In this document: positions 7,916 through 12,654 of the stretch, in pieces
Layout: the number at the start of each line of letters is the position of its first letter
Numbering within the stretch: position 1 is the first letter of the stretch
Assembly: GCA_014904985.1 (NCBI GenBank)
Contig: MU129005.1
Span: forward strand, 197,789 to 210,442
DNA from: Hydnum rufescens UP504
Taxonomy: Eukaryota; Basidiomycota; Agaricomycetes; Cantharellales; Hydnaceae
Length of the DNA: 12,654 bases
Direction: 5' to 3'
Translations under genes and position numbers: made by a program
Notes under the pieces: model-generated
What the model was told of the DNA's origin: nothing
Seen by the model: the letters and a program-made list of their open reading frames with translations, nothing else
Database searches by the model: none

Positions 7916-8768
7916 GGTTCCATGCCGCCTCGATGTCGTTCACTGCCATCAGGACTGCATCCTCCACGGACCTACCTGAGAGGCCACCAAATTGGGTTGT
8001 CGGAATGAGGCCGGCTGCTAGTGCTATATAGGAAAGTCTCCTTGCTTGGATGTGCTCAAGGACTTTCCCGATTACCTCTAGCAGTTGAATGAGTCTATAA
8101 GCACGGGGTTGTGAGTAGTCAGGCTTATTCGGTTTGCGGAGTGCAACAGCTATTGCAGTCCGCCACTTCTCAGGGTGGTAGCCGATCTCTGCTGCCATGG
8201 ATATTACCCAGTATATTTCGTCCTCGGCTACTGCCCAAGCTAGGCGGTAGGCTTTCCCTGTGAGTCCGCTAATACCTGGGGCATTTGCCGGGGCTGCAGT
8301 GAAGAGTGCATCCCTTACCTCACCCCGCTTCACCTTGTGGTGCTGCATGTCCCCTGGGTGAGGGTCCATGTTCACAGGTGGGATATTGGCGCCATCCGCT
8401 TCTGGGGTGGGGAATAGGACAGTCCGCAGGGCCTCACATTTCTCCCCATGGGTGATGGCTGGTGTTCGATTGGGCCCACGTGAGATGGCAGGTGACGGGT
8501 ATTGCCTTGCTCCTGTCGTCCAATGGCGGAACTCCCAGAAATTACCACTATTTGCCTGTTCTACCTTTTCTGTGTAGAAGTCCTTCTTGGCTTTCTTGAT
8601 CCTACGGTGCAAGACATTTTTTGTGTGCAAGACCCGGGCTGTTTGCTCTTCACTGGTCTGACCAAGTAGCCGGTGCGACACTCGTGCTTCTTCTCTTGCC
8701 ATCTGAAAGTCATGGTGGGCTAGAGTGACTGTTTTGCTCCACCAGGGTTTGGACTTTGCTGAAGGTCG
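7911..8768 (-). pseudogene. LINE ORF2: linker and N-terminal part of reverse transcriptase, truncated
   Basis: This would prime reverse transcription at the nicked target. It is in the same frame as the endonuclease part but separated from it by TGA 8769-8771. Directly after the stop comes a KPWW motif that in LINEs marks the linker between endonuclease and RT. Then follow a basic helix (RRIKKAKKDF), the early RT blocks (APGISGLTGK, then YHPEKWRTA, LRKPNKPDY, RAYRLIQLLEVIGKVLE) and TQFGGLSGRSVEDA. The reading breaks at AAWNHK, just before the block with the first catalytic Asp, because the LTR starts there; the last Cys and stop codon are LTR bases. RAYRL has Leu where Pro is usual. YADD and all later parts are absent, so this fragment cannot be active. 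Confidence 0.9.
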
Positions 8769-11117
8769 TCACCTGGGCACTGCTTTGTCAGTAGCTAGCG
8801 TCATTACCTGCTCGAGTCTTTCAACTGAGTGGTCGATGTTAGCTGGCGTCACTGCAGTGGTGTCATGGTCCCGTAGGCACCCGAACGTAGCCTCATATTC
8901 CTGTACGTCTCTATGAATTTCTTCATGGAGTGTAGTAGAGAATACCTTTTCGTCTATATCTTTCCAGTTCCATTTCTGTCCCACCACTTCGACCAGCTCT
9001 TCATGTCCCATGGCTAGGGCCAGCAATGTCGCATGGTGGTCCCACCCGCAGCTGTTGCTCAAGTCAAGGGCCCATTCTGCCAGTGTCGCTGTGTCTTGGG
9101 CTGCTACATTGACGAATGTCAAATCCAGGGTAGACATAAACCTTCCATCGTATGATTGGTACGTCGGGACATCCACTTCATTTCGTAGGTCGTAGCCATT
9201 TTCCCCTAGCCACGTTACTGTGTCATGGGCTCGTCGGCTGATGGTTTGGTTCTCAGACAGACTCTGCCAATTCGGGTGTCTGAGGTTCCAGTCCCCAGTT
9301 ATGATTGACAGGAGTAGGTAGTGGGGTGGAATGGTGACTAGGAGATCGACTGCATAATTTCCTCCATCTGAGGTGGGCTGATTATAAATATTGATTAGTC
9401 GCACTGGTGGCCGTCTGGCTCCTGTGCGCCGGACTTCTAAAATCATAAGGTCCAGGTTATTTATCAGGTCAGAGCGCAATGTTACTTCCAGGTTTGACTC
9501 TATGCGGTGGTATGCCAAGACCCGAGGTCTTGCATTGCCTGGAATAGCTGCTGAAGGAAGGATGGGTTGCCATCCTGCCATGCTTACTGATCCATATATG
9601 TCATTCCCTCCTATAGGGCCCCACCATGGCTCTTGGATGAATAAAATATCATACTCGTTTGTTGAGGCGTGTTGGAGTGCCATATGGCCATTGGGGTTTG
9701 ATCGGGCGATATTAATGCTGTAGACTTGTATATTCTTGTTAGTTGTCTCAAACATAAGGGGGGTTAGGGGGGGAGGATTCTTTCTGCATAGCCTCGTCGC
9801 CTGTCGCATCCAGGTCTGCCCTTGGGGCGTCTTCTTGCGTGTGACCGTTTTCCACATGCTACCTGCGATGTAGATCTTGTGTCTGGATGGTCCGCTGCCT
9901 GGTGTCTGGGACCCAGGTGGGTCCATGGGTGTTAAAGGGGGGTCAGTGGATTTGTTTTTACCTTTGTCCATCTTAGGTTTCACAGATGGAGTTTTCTTAG
10001 CCGTTACTCTCCCTTCGTGCCTTTTTCTGACGGGGCACTCGCGATCATTAGCTCGGTGTGGATCATTACAGTTAATGCACTTAGCAGGTTCATCCTTTGG
10101 GTGGTTTGCCGTTGAGTGGTCATCTGTGGGTTTCGCACAGATGAGGCACTGTTCCCCATTCTTGCATGCCTCCGTGCGGTGGTCCATGGATCCACATTTG
10201 TTGCACTGCCACACAGGGGGGCGTTCTTCGAAGTTAACAATTGAGCAGGGTTGGCCAAAAAGATATATCTTCTTCTGGGCTAGGAGAGATTCTTGGTCAG
10301 GGGCATGTAGTAGTGAGACTACTACCGAGCCATGGGCCCTTGATGCTATGTCAGTGCTACGGCCCAGCCATGCAGGTGGCTGGAATTGTTCCATTGCGCG
10401 GTATACTTTACATTCACGGGCTAGCTCCTCACCGACTCGTTCGGGGGCTTGGGGCGCACCATTATCTGCCAGTGTGGGGACAGAGTTAATCTTTACCTTA
10501 TAGTACATTGCATCAGTATGTGCATAGGCTTTGTATGCAATGTGGCCCATTGGGTCATCAGACTCTGAGGGGAATGGGGTAAGTGCTCTTATAATTGCCT
10601 CCTCATACTGTAGGAGGGCCACCACCATGCATCCTTCTGCTCCTATGACAATTGGGTTTCCCGAGTTGGACCATATGACAGCGGACACCCGCACATGGTC
10701 TGGTACTGGGTTTCCTGGGTCATCTAGGTTCAGGTCTTGTATTTCAGTATTGACCATCTCACGGAGGTTTAACCCTGGGAGGGAACGGTAGGACTCAGGT
10801 AGCTTTGGTTCAAACCGTACAACCAGTTGATTTTCGTGGCCCCTCTGGGCGGCATTAACCGGGGCCTTGCGTTTTATGGCCTGAGTGGTCTTGTGCATTG
10901 GTTTAATCGGGGTCGGGTGGCTGGATCTTGTGAGATTTGCCATTGGGGTTGCAGCAATTGGGCCTGATTGTTGTTGTGCAGGGAGTACGTGCTGCTTGCT
11001 GAGGGTCTTTGTTAGCAGGTGGATCGTCTCAGCCTGCTTGTGGACTGAGTGCTTCATTGTTTCTGCCTCGAGGTATGCTGCACTGTTGGTATATTTGAAC
11101 AGGTCGAGGGCCATCAC
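8769..11117 (-). pseudogene. LINE Gag-like zinc-knuckle protein continuous with APE endonuclease
   Basis: Binds element RNA and nicks target DNA. Numbering is from GTG 11117, which is not a true start, since homologous sequence continues upstream in another frame. Residues 1-60 are helical and probably coiled. About 95-200 has alternating strands and helices suggestive of an RRM-like fold. Three knuckles follow: C305-C308-H313-C318, C324-C327-H334-H339 and C347-C350-H354-C361. A basic, Pro-rich linker (362-454) leads to M455, a plausible original ORF2 start. The endonuclease has N469, E496 in FIQEPWW, D609, N611 and H614 in GDWNLRH, and D693-H694 in GWDHH in place of the usual SDH. The domain looks intact. 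The frame ends at TGA 8769-8771, an in-frame nonsense codon before the RT linker. Having knuckles and endonuclease in one frame is unusual if the ancestor had two ORFs. Confidence 0.9.
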
Positions 11118-11501
11118 TTTGATGTCTGCGTCTCCTCAATGGCCTTGTCTATAGTGCTGTCCTGTTGTAGCCCACCAATTGTTGTCAGTAGGTTTTTTAA
11201 CAAATTGCTAACCTTCTGTACTGCTGCCGCCGGGCTCACTATGGAGTCAGTGAAAGGGTCCAGTGGCATTTCAGCATCAGCAATCTCATGGTGGCTGGCT
11301 GTATGGTGCAGTTGGCATCTCGGTGTTGGAGAGCCATGGGTTTGCCCAGCATTGGATTTGCTTAGTGGGGGTGGCATTAGCAGTCGTCTTCTTTGCCTGT
11401 CGTATGGTCTGTAGGGCTTTAGCTCTCTCAATATCTTTTTCTCTTATTTGTAAAGTCTACCGCATATGGGCCAATGGCTCGGTTGCGTGTTTTTCTGGCA
11501 T
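11114..11501 (-). pseudogene. LINE ORF1 N-terminus, broken by one stop and two frameshifts
   Basis: The likely start is ATG 11501, with A at -3. The frame reads MPEKHATEPLAHMR, meets TAG 11459-11457, then continues with a basic helix (REKDIERAKALQTIRQ) to TGA 11288-11286. Near 11290-11320 the coding reading moves to a second frame, which runs through a helical segment (VQKVSNLLKNLLTTI) and ends at TGA 11116-11114. Near 11125-11140 it moves again into the frame of the main ORF: IEE joins DIKVMALDLF if one base is missing in the GAGGAG run. The two shifts are inferred from smooth continuation of helical, charged sequence and not from a known homolog, so exact points are approximate. The function would be multimerisation and RNA binding. 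Confidence 0.6.
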
Positions 11502-12654
11502 GTTGTGAGGTGGAACTTTCGTAACCGCCGTTCTCGCTTGATTCTGATATTTGGGACAAGTCTGCCTCTAGGAAGAGTACAGGCTCCATCCGATGGATTT
11601 ATAGTCGCTTTGGGACTTAGGGGAGGTGTGTGGGGGGAAACTCTGGTCTAATCTTTTTACGATTTCAACTTTTTCCACGCACGTGATGTGGTGGTGAGTG
11701 TGAAAAACTCGTGACCCGTTCTCTAATAATGAGTCAAACTTGACGAACTAGACGGGGCGTCGGTGGTGCCAGCAACCTTGCTTGGGCCAGTGTGAGTCGC
11801 ACCCCCATTCACAATATGCGCGCCAGCAACGCATTCGCCTGACTAGGCATATCGATGGTGGAACAGCATCTGGAGTCTTACAGTAATAATAAATATGGAA
11901 ATGAACGCCCACAAGATCTAATTTGAAGTCTCGCGTGAACGCTATTACCATCATGTTGCTTCGGAGTTTCGGGTCGGAGTCTCGGGACATACCGAAGATT
12001 CTCTCCAGTGTTTGCTTGAGCCTTCAATCAAACGTTCTCTGTTTTTTCATTGTTGTCCGATTCCCCAAGTGCTCCGCCCCGATTCTTTTGCCAAAAGTGA
12101 ACCATACATGCGTCAAAGAATCCATCTTCCACTGGGTTTTTTTTAAACTTTGCAAGGCTCATCTTCGTCGGATTCGTACGGCGCAATGGCTGAAGCCAAC
12201 ATGATCTTGCACCAGTCTGACACTCCGGCCTACACCCGGAATTTACCTCCGAGTCCAATAGATTCCAGGGGCCGATTTGCGATTTGGTAGCCTTTTTTTC
12301 AACCCCTGTCACAGGCCCTGATGCTGACGACTGCAGGGTTATTCCCTCGCCCTGACCAATCCCTGACATCCGAAGAAAGAAGATATCGCGACCACCGAAA
12401 GCGCGGCTTGAGACGACTCCGAAGACACGGCTTAGTTCGGCAACTCCGATGCGAACGGAATTCAAGCCACGCCATATTCTGATTTTAGAAATGCTGGAAT
12501 GGCCCTTCTACCTTCCCTGGGATTTCTGGCGACTCGCTCCGGGCTGCACTACTTGAGTTATGGCCTCCTCAGACGACATTCGGGTCGTGTTGTCCATCCA
12601 GCTAGTTCGAAGCGCCAATACCCTACAATCTCGCATAGTATTCGCACCCAGCAA
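11502..12654. other. Presumed LINE leader and flanking DNA; no confident gene
   Basis: The part next to 11501 is probably the LINE untranslated leader, but its outer end cannot be placed. Further right, two weak coding hints overlap on opposite strands. On the minus strand a frame is open from about 12516 to 12028 (about 160 codons, no ATG near its start). On the plus strand ATG 12186 opens 34 codons to TAG 12288-12290, then stays open to TGA 12480-12482. Neither shows a motif I recognise, and both cannot be real over the same bases. A short T-run lies at 12139-12146. I see no tRNA, rRNA or repeat array. Confidence 0.4.

Larger units (their letters stand above)
7911..11501 (-). mobile_element. 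LINE (non-LTR) retrotransposon, 3' half removed by the gypsy insertion
   Basis: Read on the minus strand, the element has a coiled N-terminal part, an RNA-binding Gag-like region, three zinc knuckles, an APE endonuclease and the start of RT. This order is that of fungal LINEs of the Tad1/I type; the clade is inferred, since the RT core and any RNase H are missing. The right limit is the first plausible ATG (11501); an untranslated leader probably extends further right. The left limit is the LTR junction. It carries at least two frameshifts near the 5' end and two in-frame stops (11457-11459, 8769-8771). Confidence 0.9.

Noticed and set aside
7731..7979. Plus-strand frame of 82 codons with ATG.
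   Set aside because: Crosses from the LTR into the LINE and so cannot be an ancestral gene; composition is not protein-like.
9877..10503. Plus-strand frame of 208 codons.
   Set aside because: Lies opposite the LINE zinc-knuckle region, whose Cys/His pattern is unmistakable.
12286..12336. Possible short intron with GT start, CTGAC branch-like site and CAG end.
   Set aside because: Joining the exons gives a stop within a few codons, and the donor is poor.

Overview
The window looks like repeat-rich fungal DNA, most likely from a basidiomycete. It holds no complete cellular gene that I can support. Almost everything recognisable belongs to two decaying retrotransposons of opposite orientation, one inserted in the other. 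The organism is inferred from the style of both elements: a chromodomain Ty3/gypsy element with an RT-RNase H-integrase order typical of agaricomycete genomes, and a fungal LINE with a three-knuckle Gag-like protein and an APE endonuclease. No cellular marker gene is present to confirm it.

Layout. Positions 1-2238 carry no supportable gene. By element architecture this is where gag and protease of the gypsy element should lie, but no zinc knuckle or protease motif is visible. Positions 2239-7413 (+) carry the pol region: reverse transcriptase and the start of RNase H (2239-3294), the rest of RNase H in another frame (3276-3668, ending in an in-frame TGA), and a long open stretch (3669-7028) with a zinc-binding domain, a D,D-35-E integrase core, a GPF module, a chromodomain and an unrecognised C-terminal extension of about 530 residues. 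The extension probably runs on in another frame to 7413. A G-tract at 7381-7394 and a candidate 514-bp LTR at 7397-7910 (TGTTA...TAACA ends) close the element. The 5' LTR is not in the window.

At 7911 the sequence switches abruptly to a LINE on the minus strand, cut in its RT domain just before the catalytic motifs. Reading right to left, the LINE has a damaged 5' end (11501-11114), a long open frame joining Gag-like zinc knuckles to the endonuclease (11117-8769), an in-frame TGA, and the first part of RT (8768-7911). The gypsy element therefore inserted into an older LINE, and the missing LINE 3' half should lie left of the gypsy 5' LTR, outside this window. Positions 11502-12654 hold presumed LINE 5' leader and flanking DNA, with only weak coding hints.

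How the parts worked: the gypsy polyprotein would copy its RNA in virus-like particles and integrate the cDNA, with the chromodomain guiding it to marked chromatin. The LINE would nick the target with its endonuclease and prime reverse transcription there. Both carry breaks and are unlikely to move by themselves. The least explained part is the long open extension after the chromodomain.
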